Positions 35,124 through 44,349 of a DNA stretch of 64,000 bases are shown here, piece after piece. Source of the stretch: Arthrobacter globiformis (lineage in GTDB: Bacteria > Actinomycetota > Actinomycetes > Actinomycetales > Micrococcaceae); contig NZ_JAUSZX010000001.1 of assembly GCF_030818015.1 (NCBI RefSeq), positions 3,844,001-3,908,000 on the forward strand. The letters run 5' to 3'. Each line of letters begins with the position of its first letter. The stretch's first letter is position 1. The position numbers were made by a program, and so were the translations under genes. The notes below the pieces were generated by a model, which was not told the DNA's origin, made no database searches, and saw only the letters and a program-made list of their open reading frames with translations.

Positions 35124-35977
35124 CGACTTACACTTCGGCTGAGTTGGCCGCCCTAGCCGAGCACGTTCCCGTTGCCGCAGCGGACAAGGGACTGCTGTTC
35201 GTCGCGGATGCCGAATTCAAAAATGAGTCCGATGTGGTGCTTGGTGCAGCCACCGTTGCACTCGATGCTGCCCTGGCCATAGCCTTAGCCGTCCAAGCCC
35301 CCTTCGTCTCAGTTAGCGAAACCAGGTTCTGCGCAGAGCTGCTCCGTTCTGTGATGACAGACGAAGAGAGAAATGAGCTCCCGCGCAAGGTCGAGCGCAT
35401 CATAACTAAAGCCAGTTTTCATGAGGGCGACATCGAGGTTCTGACCCTGAAGTGGCCAGCGCAGGGGCTCATTTTCGAATGGACCGCCGGTGCAGATTGG
35501 CATGACGAGTTGTGGGACAAGCTCTCCGAAGCCACAGCAGAAGTGTCTCAGGAATCCAGCGAAGAGCTGGAAGAGGCACAAAAGGTACGCAACGAGCAGT
35601 TGCGCAAGTTCGAAGCCAAGCTCGCTGCATCCCGCGAATTCAGGGGCGCATCGGTACAAAAACGACGGGCGATCGCCGAGTCAATAGCCTTGACAATCTC
35701 TGACGACCTGGTGGACAGCTGGGGCTTTCGGATGGCCTATACCGAGGCTGGCAGGGTGGCCAAGAGAACTGCCTATGAGTACGAGCAAATATTCCCATCC
35801 CATTTCGCGGAGTTGGCCACGGAACTAGTTGAACGGCGAGACTGGCCAAGTTCCGGGACGGCAGGTGCTATGCGGGAGGCCACGCTGAAGTTTCTCATCG
35901 AGAAAGCAGACGGATATCGCCTCGGAACGGCCTTCATTGAGGAACTCATGCAGGCAGCACTGGGGCCTAAGCCCTGA
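35120..35977 (+). CDS. Unknown protein, fourth gene of the restriction-modification-like operon
   Basis: 285 residues from ATG 35120, overlapping the helicase stop (ATGA). Not recognised. It has an acidic N-terminal domain (VADAEFKNESDVVLGAATVA), a central Glu-rich helical segment (about 140-180, EESSEELEEAQKVRNEQLRK-like, possible coiled coil) and an alpha-helical C-terminus. No signal peptide or membrane segment. Translational coupling suggests it is part of the same complex, or regulates or protects it. Confidence 0.6.
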   Translation: MTTYTSAELAALAEHVPVAAADKGLLFVADAEFKNESDVVLGAATVALDAALAIALAVQAPFVSVSETRFCAELLRSVMTDEERNELPRKVERIITKASFHEGDIEVLTLKWPAQGLIFEWTAGADWHDELWDKLSEATAEVSQESSEELEEAQKVRNEQLRKFEAKLAASREFRGASVQKRRAIAESIALTISDDLVDSWGFRMAYTEAGRVAKRTAYEYEQIFPSHFAELATELVERRDWPSSGTAGAMREATLKFLIEKADGYRLGTAFIEELMQAALGPKP

Positions 35978-36001
35978 CCGGAACCTCACTCGGAAGCCCG
36001 G

Positions 36002-37291
36002 TTAATCGTCCGGACTTTCGGCCACGTCTTCCTCATGCTCATGTTCGTAGTTTCTGTCGGGCTCCCAGTCTTCCAGATCGAGAAGCGACAATTGCGGGTG
36101 GCTCCTGTTCGCAGCAGACCCAGGTTGTGGCATTCGTGTGCCGCTCGGTTCGAGTTTCGAGGGCTGGCCTTTTGGTGCAGCGCTCAGCGTCGGTGCAGCC
36201 GAGGGCTCTTCCCCCAGCAACGTTCGACGCGCATGGAATCGAAACTTAGGGTCGAGACCACAAATGTCGGTAATGAACCCGCAGACATCAGCCGCAAGCT
36301 TTGCTGCGATTGGGTCAAAGGTCCCCTGTTTGAGCGCCTGAGGGACTGGGCCAACGTCCGCAGCCGTAGCGAATGCGGTGGCCACTTCGATATATCGGAG
36401 AGAGGCTTGGAGGTGCTGCGGACGCTTGAGAAGCCGCGTAACCAATTCAAGCATTGGTCGATAATAAGAAGGCAGATGTCCCATTTCCTGTGTGCCTGCA
36501 GGACGCGCACGGTTTAGGAGAGCAGCTGTTACCCTTTTCTCTTCCAGTCCCGAAGGCCCACCAAAAAGATACTCCTGGACTGCCCTGTCGGGGTCGCCAA
36601 GAAAGCCCCCGCGAACGTATCCAGTAATACGCGTCAGACTCAGCAGGTAAAGCCAGCATAGATCAAGGACCACAGCCCGATGTGCTGGATCCCCTGGGTT
36701 AAGAAGTTTGCTAGCTTTGCTCATGTGGGCCGCAAGCTGCGTCGGATTTCTGTGAGACGCGTTCACCCAGTAATCGAACTGGCTGAAGTCGAGCAAATGA
36801 TTGAGTTTGCTGTTCAAACCGTTGAATGCACTGAGGTGGTTAGCCACGGCCCGGCGATCAAAAAGGACAGCGAGGCCCGCGGAATCACTATTGGGACTTG
36901 GATCGTGGATAGTTTGGAGTCTTTCAAGCTCAGGACTCGTGAGAATACCAATGCCAAGCCTTGCCGACAATTGCCTCGCAGCGTCAGTTACTTCGTGTTC
37001 TCGAACCAGATACGCATGGTCCGCCCCAAAGAAGTCAGCGACTCCCTTAACCCAAAACATGCGCGAGGTGCTGTCACGCCTGCTCGTCTTGCAATCGGCT
37101 ATGAGTGTGGTCAGGCGAACATCGGGTGAAATGGAGATTCCCAGGACGTCTAGATCGGTGAAAGATTGAGCGCCTCCGCGTTGGTTGGCGGCTTTGTGCC
37201 CTCGCAGCTCCACGTCCAAACGCGTTGACAATCCCATATCCCAAAAAAGGCGTCGAGTTCCCACCTTAAGCCCCAGATCAAGCTCAGACAC
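36002..37291 (-). CDS. PD-(D/E)XK nuclease-like protein
   Basis: 429 residues from GTG 37291, overlapping the upstream stop by one nucleotide (TAGTG), so it is translated with its partner. The N-terminal 80 residues carry a restriction-endonuclease-like pattern: E29, then FTDLDVLGI (D46/D48) and LIADCKTSRR (D66-C-K68), that is E...D...D-x-K as in the PD-(D/E)XK fold, in the order of strands expected. The rest is mainly alpha-helical; the last 90 residues are Pro/Ser/Ala-rich and acidic, with SLLDLEDWEPD near the end. No methyltransferase is linked. Possible defence nuclease; the call is from motif spacing alone. Confidence 0.6.
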   Translation of the reverse strand: MSELDLGLKVGTRRLFWDMGLSTRLDVELRGHKAANQRGGAQSFTDLDVLGISISPDVRLTTLIADCKTSRRDSTSRMFWVKGVADFFGADHAYLVREHEVTDAARQLSARLGIGILTSPELERLQTIHDPSPNSDSAGLAVLFDRRAVANHLSAFNGLNSKLNHLLDFSQFDYWVNASHRNPTQLAAHMSKASKLLNPGDPAHRAVVLDLCWLYLLSLTRITGYVRGGFLGDPDRAVQEYLFGGPSGLEEKRVTAALLNRARPAGTQEMGHLPSYYRPMLELVTRLLKRPQHLQASLRYIEVATAFATAADVGPVPQALKQGTFDPIAAKLAADVCGFITDICGLDPKFRFHARRTLLGEEPSAAPTLSAAPKGQPSKLEPSGTRMPQPGSAANRSHPQLSLLDLEDWEPDRNYEHEHEEDVAESPDD

Positions 37292-38745
37292 TATACAAAC
37301 CGTCCCATTGCTGCTTCGAATATTTGCGAGAAGTGCATCGGATCTTGCATCGCGCTCTCTCGGCTGCGGTACATCATTTGCATAGGGGCGACGTACGCAT
37401 TGCCAGCGTCCAAGGCACTCCGTGCGTCCTGATCGCTTACCCGCGTTTCAACGCCCTCTCCATGCGTTATTAGATCTCTAGCGAGAATCAGAGCGGCTCG
37501 GTTGTCTTCCGTATCAACAAAGCGCGGCACCTTCCAGTTACCGCCAGGCCTGCTATCCGGATCGAAAACTATGAGCCCACCACGATACATCAGGTTGTAC
37601 TGCCGCTCGTGGGAACTGTGCGGTGAGAGGAAGCCTCGGTTCTTGTCCAACAACTTGTTAATCACGGAGACAAGGGCACTCTGTGAGAGGTTGTTGTGGC
37701 CTCCGTCGTACTCCGCACAGCGCAGACAAGCAAGCACAGTCAATGCCTTGTCCAGAATGGCCTTGTGCGTGGTGAGCAGCCTCTTATCTGGCACGTAAGG
37801 CAGTGCAGCAAAGGCCTGGGTAGTGCCGCTTGGAAGCTGCACTGCCGGAGCCATTACCAACCCACGCGCAATGGCATCGGAAATCAGTGGATACTTTTCC
37901 TTGGAGATTGCCAGACCCTGATGCTTTCGAACAGCATCAAATTCATCACTCAGCTGACCACTACCGTGGTCATTGACGAGGTCGCTCAGGACTTCAGGAT
38001 TCTCGAAGCCAAAAAACGGCGAGTAGGCGATATCCCCGTCCCGAGTTTTCAAAACTTGGATCAGTCCGCCGCCTTTGGCCACCTCCATGACGTGCTTCAA
38101 ATCGGAGCGGTCCAGGCCGTACTTATTCTCGATGTCATCGACGGGCACAGGGGCCCCTGAGAGTCCATCAACGACTGTCAGCAGCTGCTGCTCAATATCG
38201 GTCGGCTGGCGCTCTTTCCAAGACTCCCCCAGGCGTTCGTAGAGGCTCTCGTAATAAGGCACATTCTCCGTGAACGAGGTGATCTTTCCGCCGGTCCGTT
38301 GTACGCCTTGAACAAAACCCACGTCTTCCAGTACCCGTATCACGGAATCGAAAGACAACATGTTTACGTCAAGCTGCGCGGCGGCCACAGTCATGAGGGC
38401 TTGGCCGTCCTGAATCACGTCACGGCCTCGTATTAGACCTGCAACGGTCGCGGCCATACCAACAGTGCGAGTGTCATTCAGGGGACCTAGGAGTGGGGAA
38501 TTCGGGTCGACGTTGCGAACTCCAGAATGAACATCCTGACACCTGAGCCCAAGATTGATACCCTCCACGCCAAATACCCCCATATGCTTCGCTGAGTGAG
38601 GCGTCACTGGCCCCTGCACTAAGTTATAGCAGCCTGCGAGCGGCGCGAGGCCCAAAAAAGCAATTAGCAGCGGTGCGTGACATTCGAAAGCTGGATCTGC
38701 AGACGGCCTGTTGGACCATGCCCCGTCTGAGTTGATCTCTGACAT
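37291..38745 (-). CDS. Unknown protein paired with the PD-(D/E)XK candidate
   Basis: 484 residues from ATG 38745 (a GTG at 38802 is in frame but weak). Not recognised. The N-terminal third has Cys residues (FECHAPLL, AGCYNLVQGPVT, GLRCQDVH) and a Gly-rich loop MGVFGVEGINLG. The middle (about 140-290) alternates helices in the manner of winged-helix repeats (FDSVIRVLEDVGFV; IENKYGLDRSDLKHVMEVA), so it may bind DNA. The C-terminus includes NLMYRGGLIVFDPD. It shares a 1-nt overlap with the nuclease candidate. The pair converges with the methyltransferase operon. Confidence 0.6.
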   Translation of the reverse strand: MSEINSDGAWSNRPSADPAFECHAPLLIAFLGLAPLAGCYNLVQGPVTPHSAKHMGVFGVEGINLGLRCQDVHSGVRNVDPNSPLLGPLNDTRTVGMAATVAGLIRGRDVIQDGQALMTVAAAQLDVNMLSFDSVIRVLEDVGFVQGVQRTGGKITSFTENVPYYESLYERLGESWKERQPTDIEQQLLTVVDGLSGAPVPVDDIENKYGLDRSDLKHVMEVAKGGGLIQVLKTRDGDIAYSPFFGFENPEVLSDLVNDHGSGQLSDEFDAVRKHQGLAISKEKYPLISDAIARGLVMAPAVQLPSGTTQAFAALPYVPDKRLLTTHKAILDKALTVLACLRCAEYDGGHNNLSQSALVSVINKLLDKNRGFLSPHSSHERQYNLMYRGGLIVFDPDSRPGGNWKVPRFVDTEDNRAALILARDLITHGEGVETRVSDQDARSALDAGNAYVAPMQMMYRSRESAMQDPMHFSQIFEAAMGRFV

Positions 38746-39643
38746 GATCACAGCCCGTGTGCGCGGGTGCGCTCTGCGGGTCAAGGATGCGGATGGTTCC
38801 ACGGAGCTAGTAGCGCTCTCCCTGGGTCCTGACGAGGGCGGAGCAATCGACCCTGGTAGGCGGGCCAGTCGTTCCCATTGTTCCTAGGGCTGAGCACCTG
38901 ATCTCTGTCTTCCACAGCGTGCAGTATTCCCGCCACCGCAACGCGTTCACCGGCTCGAACGGGCGCGAACCTGGGGAGGAATCTATCCGCCCAGGAAATA
39001 CTTGCCACCACAGACAGCGAGTGTCCCGCCCTGGACGGGAGCTAACCGCTTGGCGCTCTATCCATGAGGAAACAGCCATCTAAAAGGGGGAACTGAGAGT
39101 GTACAATCGTCTATGGAAACCCGGTCCACTCCCCCAGTGTTGACCGGGTTTCTTCGTGTGCCAGCACCCCCGTTAGGAACAACCCCGCCCTCCAGTCTTG
39201 GTCGAGCTGGGACTCGTGGACAGGACAACTACCCTGCACCTTGAAGGCTCGTGACGGCCTCCCATAGCCCCGCACGAAGCCTTCACGGCCTCCCTCACCC
39301 CAATCACTCACCAAGGCCTGCAAAGAAGTGCTCGTAGGCAATGACAATCCCTGACCCTGGTCGCCAAAGGCACTAAACTCGCCTAGAGCGCGGCCTCAAC
39401 AGCCGGTGAAAGGTATAACACCATCCTCTTCACCCCGGACTTTTGGTCGATCCCGCATGAACTCTGCTAAGGAAGGAACCAGTTGTCCTTAGCGGACCTT
39501 TGTCGCCCGTCCCCTGCGGGTTGCACAAGCTGAAGACTGCTCAAGAATCCGCAATTTGTCATCGGGGGTCTCCAGTTAGCTGAGGGCCATCGCATCCGAC
39601 TAGCAGAGTCGCATAACCTCGTGCTCCAGCAGCTCTTCTGTCC
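38746..39643. other. 898-bp gap with no supported gene
   Basis: Short frames occur on the minus strand (for example 39111-39347) but their composition is not protein-like. The gap holds a hairpin at 39116-39152. It must contain the promoter for the minus-strand pair at 36002-38745 and the end of the membrane protein transcript. Confidence 0.5.
39116..39152. terminator. Strong hairpin, possible terminator
   Basis: A perfect 11-bp stem GAAACCCGGTC (39116-39126) with GACCGGGTTTC (39142-39152). There is no long T-tract on either side. It could end minus-strand transcription coming from the membrane protein gene. Confidence 0.55.
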
Positions 39644-42013
39644 CTAGGCTTCCACCTCCACGGGAAAAAGCCAAAATGCACCAAGAACTGTGATTGCCAC
39701 CAGTGAGAATGCTAAGACATTCTGCATCGCCGTATGAGTACTAAGGGCACGTCCGCGTCGCTCCTCAGGAGTGCCTCCGTCATTTCGAAACGAATAGTCA
39801 GCTATGCGACCCCGGAGCGACTTTATTCTTATCCAATGACTCGCATGAGGGTGGAAATGAGCGGGAACCGCTAGCTTCATGTGGTCAAGATGACTGCCCA
39901 CATGGATGTCGTTGGTCTCCGTGAGCCAAACCAACGCCTTGCAATACAGAGCGAGGAACCCTACGTAGATCAGTCCAATGGCCACCCACCGGTGAAGATC
40001 CTCGCTCCTCTCCGGTATATGAGCACTAATAGTACGTGGCAGCCAGCATAGCAACATCCACATTGGCAGTAGCATGAGCGCGTTCTGTACAGCGTTCCCG
40101 AAACGTTCCGCTAAAGGTCGATTTGGTACCCCTGCCTCGCCATAAACAGTCGTCGTTGCGACGACTGTCAGGAGGCCTACAATCCCATAGCCGACCATAA
40201 GTGCAACAAACGACTGGACGACTGATACTGGCGCTATCGTAGTGCCGACGCCCATGGTTAAAGTCCAATACGCCACTGAGAAAATTCCCAAGGTTATGGA
40301 AGAGACCATTATTGTGGAGGTCATAGTCAATCGTTGAAGGCCAAGTCTCAGACCGTTGCTGAGCACGCATTCTCCCGCGAACAAAGCAACGCACGAACTC
40401 TGGAAGGCAGCCCACAAATCAAATATCTCGGCATGGGAAAAAACGTTGTAGACAAGAGCGCAGCCCGAAAAGGTCCAAATAGCTGCCGTCGCGATCTTCG
40501 TCCGTCTACTAAGTCCGATCTCAGTCTCTCCCAGCGATATTGAACGGGTTACCTGATGAATCAGGAATATGGGACCGACGACTACGAGCCCGGCTCCGAG
40601 CCAGAGGCCATGTGAGAGAGGTAGGTCTTGCTCATTTCCGCTCCACCCCACTGAGCGGGCAGTAAGGATGGTAAGGCCAAAAACTGAGCACATCGCGGCA
40701 ACAGTGCAGGCCGCCAGCCTCACCCGCAGCCACCAAGCGACAGGCTTCTGACGGGCAGTGTGCTTGGAACCATTCTCGAGGTACTCCTGCGACCACTCCA
40801 TTTTCACCAGGACTTGAGCATCTACTTGGCAGAGCTTGATGGTGGGACCGGCCAACAGTGTCGCGAGCAAAGCAAAGAACACGGACGTAGCAGCGTCATT
40901 AGTTCCGCTCACTTGCCGCAAGGGCAAGACACCCGCAGTGGCCAGCACAAACAGTATCGATATCGCAATCCACGGGTAATCCTTACCCGGCCGCCATTCG
41001 CCCCTGCGCCAACCCCGCACAATGAATACAAAAAGAAGAACGGCAAGCAGGAGACCTGCAAGGGGCAGCAGTTGATTCACCCTTCCTGCGCTGATGCTTG
41101 AAGAGCCGATCGGCAACAGCACGAATAGCGCCGGGATAGCAAGCAATTCAAGGGAAGCGGCGCCCTTACTAGGGTATTTATTGAAGACCCACGGCCTATC
41201 CCCGCTCCCGAGATTCAGTTCGGCCGTGAGGGCGACAGCGAGCCCGAAGGCAGCTGCCGACACCACAAAAAGTATGACCACAAGGTCTGGCGGCACAAGC
41301 ATTGACACAGCCATCAGTGCCAAGAACAGTATCCCGCCGACCAATGTCGGAAGCCCAGCCGCCACAATTTCGCCACGGGCAGCCCACACCAAAGCCGCCG
41401 TAACGAGTACCAACGCGGTAAGTAGGAACGCTAGAGAAGTCAGACCTGCCCTCGTCGTACCGACATTGATGCTGTCAAGACCGGCTGCTGCGCCAAACGC
41501 CAGCGACGATCCGATCACCCAAGCAAAGGCTCCTGAACGAAGAGCGCTCCTGCCGCTGATGGCAGTCGCAGACTCCTTGAAGGAGCGACGCAGCCGGTCG
41601 AAGAAGTCCCCCCAAAGCCACCCGAACGTCGCGCATGCGCCAACAAGGAAAGCGGCGTGCCAGCGTCCCGGCCAGTTTAGGTAGTGTGCACCGGGCATAG
41701 TCCAGTTGAGCCCCGGTGACGGATCGAGGAGCCATTGAACGATGACGGCCAAGCCTGCCACCCCTCCCATAATCCCGGCGCTTGCGCGAACGCGAAAATC
41801 AGCGGGCGCAGGAAGTCTGCCAATCAGCGTCACCAGTGAGGCAGCAAGCACTGGCAGAAAAAGGCCATCTCCCCATGTGGCACCTCGATAGTCAAGTAGA
41901 CCGGGAACCCCGTCCGCATGTCCTCCCGAAGACCAGAACCCCAGCATTACGCCAAACCCAAGAGCGGCAAGCAATCCGCCGCAGAACACTGGCTGCCATT
42001 TCTTCTTAACCAC
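39644..42013 (-). CDS. Large multi-pass membrane protein of unknown function
   Basis: 789 residues from GTG 42013, with GGTGGGGG just upstream. The protein is almost entirely hydrophobic helices (I estimate 16 to 20) with short loops; no recognised transporter, kinase or glycosyltransferase motif was found. A longer hydrophilic loop near 405-430 (EWSQEYLENGSKHTARQKP) and an Arg-rich loop near 735-755 probably lie in the cytoplasm. It stands alone between two defence-like modules on the island. Codon use is more AT-rich than in the flanks. Confidence 0.65.
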   Translation of the reverse strand: MVKKKWQPVFCGGLLAALGFGVMLGFWSSGGHADGVPGLLDYRGATWGDGLFLPVLAASLVTLIGRLPAPADFRVRASAGIMGGVAGLAVIVQWLLDPSPGLNWTMPGAHYLNWPGRWHAAFLVGACATFGWLWGDFFDRLRRSFKESATAISGRSALRSGAFAWVIGSSLAFGAAAGLDSINVGTTRAGLTSLAFLLTALVLVTAALVWAARGEIVAAGLPTLVGGILFLALMAVSMLVPPDLVVILFVVSAAAFGLAVALTAELNLGSGDRPWVFNKYPSKGAASLELLAIPALFVLLPIGSSSISAGRVNQLLPLAGLLLAVLLFVFIVRGWRRGEWRPGKDYPWIAISILFVLATAGVLPLRQVSGTNDAATSVFFALLATLLAGPTIKLCQVDAQVLVKMEWSQEYLENGSKHTARQKPVAWWLRVRLAACTVAAMCSVFGLTILTARSVGWSGNEQDLPLSHGLWLGAGLVVVGPIFLIHQVTRSISLGETEIGLSRRTKIATAAIWTFSGCALVYNVFSHAEIFDLWAAFQSSCVALFAGECVLSNGLRLGLQRLTMTSTIMVSSITLGIFSVAYWTLTMGVGTTIAPVSVVQSFVALMVGYGIVGLLTVVATTTVYGEAGVPNRPLAERFGNAVQNALMLLPMWMLLCWLPRTISAHIPERSEDLHRWVAIGLIYVGFLALYCKALVWLTETNDIHVGSHLDHMKLAVPAHFHPHASHWIRIKSLRGRIADYSFRNDGGTPEERRGRALSTHTAMQNVLAFSLVAITVLGAFWLFPVEVEA

Positions 42014-42421
42014 GTTCCCCCACCAAAAATAAAGGTTGTCTCCCGCCGCTCAGACCAGTATTCACCTGCATGGGTGAATCGGCAGGATTTCATAGCCGAG
42101 TCGCACCGACTAGTGTGAGGGAATGTGTCGACCCTTGTGGCCCTTTGAGCGCGGCAACGAAGACACGAAGTCGTTGCACCGTACCGTATGCTCGCTCGAG
42201 CTCGACAGCGAGGAGATTGCCCGTGATACACCTTGGCAGCTGCTTCCAAAGAACTTCAGCAAAAACGTAAAGAAGTCACGGTTGAATAGACCCCCGGGAA
42301 GGCTTGGAAGAGTCATTCGTGTAGCGTTTCCTTTCGAGCATCTTGATTCTCAGTGAGATACACCGGAAACGTTTGTCGAATTGGGACGCCCCCTAGGACG
42401 TCGATTCACAAGGAGATATAC
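42014..42421. other. 408-bp divergent gap between the membrane protein and the HNH gene
   Basis: It should carry the promoters of both neighbours. It also contains a possible small gene on the plus strand, listed separately. Confidence 0.45.
42123..42356 (+). CDS. Possible small protein (77 residues)
   Basis: ATG 42123 preceded immediately by GTGAGGGA. Composition is hydrophilic and protein-like in the middle (SLELDSEEIARDTPWQLLPK), but there is no family and the ribosome site is badly spaced. It ends 65 nt before the HNH gene. It could equally be chance. Confidence 0.3.
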   Translation: MCRPLWPFERGNEDTKSLHRTVCSLELDSEEIARDTPWQLLPKNFSKNVKKSRLNRPPGRLGRVIRVAFPFEHLDSQ

Positions 42422-43348
42422 ATGTCGAAGTTTTGGTGGGTGAACCAGGGAAGGAGCTTCGCGCGTGAGCTGGACATGGGCATTACATGGGCACCACTGC
42501 TGACCGAAAAGGGCCGAAAGCAGCACCACTGGGAGCGCATGGACCTGGCTCAGCCCGGAGACGTCGTGATGCACTACGCGGAAGGCCAAATTCGGGCTAT
42601 TAGCCGCGTCCTGGTTGGCTCGCATCCGGCTTCAAATCCGCACGCTGGCGGGGAGTGGATCCAGTCAGGCCGGGAACTGAAGCTTAGCTACGACGTCCTT
42701 GATGTTGCAGTGGCTCTTGAACGCCTGCCCCTGGAGTTACGGCGAAGCCATTCAGGGAATGGGTCGCCATTCGATCGATACGGCTCAGTTAACCTAGGGT
42801 ACTTTTTCGATCTGGCTGATGAAATCGGTGTCTGGATCATGGATACAGTCGGTCTTGTTGCCGGTCCGGAAGATAAACTCTATGACCTACCCCCGCATGG
42901 CGAAGCGCAGAACCATGAGACCGTGATTGTAGTTGGCCCAGACGGGGAAATCACTGTCAAGACCCGCGCCGAGCACCACCAGCTCAAGAGCCTTCTGTTC
43001 AAGGGAAAGAAGGAATCTGATTGTGCCCTCTGCGGGAGGACTCTCCCTGTCAGCTTGTTGATTACTGCGCATATCAAGCAGCGAGCCCAGTGTTCGAAGG
43101 AAGAGCGAGTAGACGAGCACGTCGTAATGGTTGCCTGCGCTCTCGGCTGCGATGCTCTTTACGAAAAGGGCTTTGTTAGCGTGAGCTCTGACGGCAAACT
43201 GATGGCTGGGCCGAAGGATGCAACGGCTCCGGCGCTGATCGAGCACCTTAGTAAGCTAGCTGGTAGGACCGTAGGCGACTTTGGACCTCATAACGCAAAA
43301 TACTATGCGTGGCACAGAGCTGTACATGCGAAAATTGGCGGGTTCTAG
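42422..43348 (+). CDS. EVE-like domain fused to an HNH endonuclease
   Basis: 308 residues from ATG 42422, with AAGGAG 7 nt upstream. The N-terminal half (FWWVNQGRSFARELDMGITW... PGDVVMHYAEGQIRAISRV) resembles EVE/PUA-like domains that recognise modified bases. The C-terminal HNH unit has C-x2-C (CALCGRTLP, about 201), AHIKQRAQC (about 215) and CALGCDALYEKG (about 240); the H, the Cys metal site and the final residues fit McrA-like HNH nucleases. Known families of this type are modification-dependent (type IV-like) restriction enzymes. Cytoplasmic. The following gene is on the same strand 70 nt away. Confidence 0.8.
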   Translation: MSKFWWVNQGRSFARELDMGITWAPLLTEKGRKQHHWERMDLAQPGDVVMHYAEGQIRAISRVLVGSHPASNPHAGGEWIQSGRELKLSYDVLDVAVALERLPLELRRSHSGNGSPFDRYGSVNLGYFFDLADEIGVWIMDTVGLVAGPEDKLYDLPPHGEAQNHETVIVVGPDGEITVKTRAEHHQLKSLLFKGKKESDCALCGRTLPVSLLITAHIKQRAQCSKEERVDEHVVMVACALGCDALYEKGFVSVSSDGKLMAGPKDATAPALIEHLSKLAGRTVGDFGPHNAKYYAWHRAVHAKIGGF

Positions 43349-43418
43349 TTAACTGCATTCCGAAGGAAGACTGCTGGGGTTCTCACATGTGGACCACAAA
43401 AGACGCTACTGTCCAGCC

Positions 43419-44141
43419 ATGAACGAGATGCTGACTGTTGGCGGACTGGAAGTTGAAATGAGCGCGGCCGAGAGCTGGGTGGCCCGATACGTGCGAACAA
43501 ACTCAGGGCTTTGGTCGTACCCCGCATACGACAGTTATCCAGGGTCTGGCACCCCGCAGTTAGCCGAGCAAGATCTTTTGGCGGTTGCTCTTCTGAATGC
43601 ACACCAAAAGCCAATCACCTCGTATTACACCCTGGTTGGGCTACTGCCGGAGCTCAACACCAGACTCACCGCGCTCGGCACTGCTCACTCCTTGGTGGAT
43701 GCAGACACAGACCAACTCAAGAACATCGCTAAACCGTTCGGGGTACTCGACGATCGCAAAACTCCCGAGGTCGGACTAACAAAACTTTCGAAGGTCTTGC
43801 ACCGCAAACGTCCCCACCTTCTCCCTCTTTACGACAGAAATATCAAGCACCTCGACTTCCAGGTTGGTCCCACCCCTCGCCTCTCCTTCGTGAAAGGCAG
43901 GAGCTGGGAGGGGTACGGGAAAGTCTGGATAGAAGCTGTGCAGCAGGATCTTCAAAGCCAGAGGGCAAAGTGGCGACATCTGGCAAGCCTCGCCACCGAT
44001 CCCGCCATTTCTCCCTTGCGGGCCCTTGATATCGTCGCCTGGGGCTTAGGCGAAACGCGTAACCCCCCGAAGGAGCTGATCGGCGCCCGCCCTATGCAGA
44101 GGCCTCACATGACTACTAATTCCTTAGGTTGGCCCGCTTAG
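43419..44141 (+). CDS. DUF6308-like protein
   Basis: 240 residues from ATG 43419; GTG 43389 is an in-frame alternative and neither has a good ribosome site. The sequence has the pattern LHRKRPHLLPLYDRNIK (about 126-142), which I associate with DUF6308, a family of unknown function; WRHLASL and LRALDIVAWGLGE follow. No membrane segment. It follows the EVE-HNH gene and may belong to the same unit. Confidence 0.6.
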   Translation: MNEMLTVGGLEVEMSAAESWVARYVRTNSGLWSYPAYDSYPGSGTPQLAEQDLLAVALLNAHQKPITSYYTLVGLLPELNTRLTALGTAHSLVDADTDQLKNIAKPFGVLDDRKTPEVGLTKLSKVLHRKRPHLLPLYDRNIKHLDFQVGPTPRLSFVKGRSWEGYGKVWIEAVQQDLQSQRAKWRHLASLATDPAISPLRALDIVAWGLGETRNPPKELIGARPMQRPHMTTNSLGWPA

Positions 44142-44349
44142 GAATACGCTGCAGGTACTCCCTAGCTAAAACCACTGGCGCCGAACAGGCCCAGCAGTTC
44201 AGGAGGGTGACGCTGGTGCTCCACACGGCGAAGAGCACAATAACGGCCGGAGCTTCCTCGCACTCATGGCTCACTACCAGAACTTAGGTGCCATCAATTT
44301 CAACAGCAACTAGCTTTGAATACGGTGCCTTTTTCAGCGCGCCTATCCC

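Noticed and set aside
30231..35977. Classical type I R-M or BREX operon
   Set aside because: No HsdS-like, HsdR-like, PglZ or BrxC-like protein is present; the helicase carries a GIY-YIG-like N-terminus.
39111..39347. 78-codon minus-strand frame in the 38.7-39.6 kb gap
   Set aside because: No ribosome site, unlikely composition, and its end lies within a strong hairpin.
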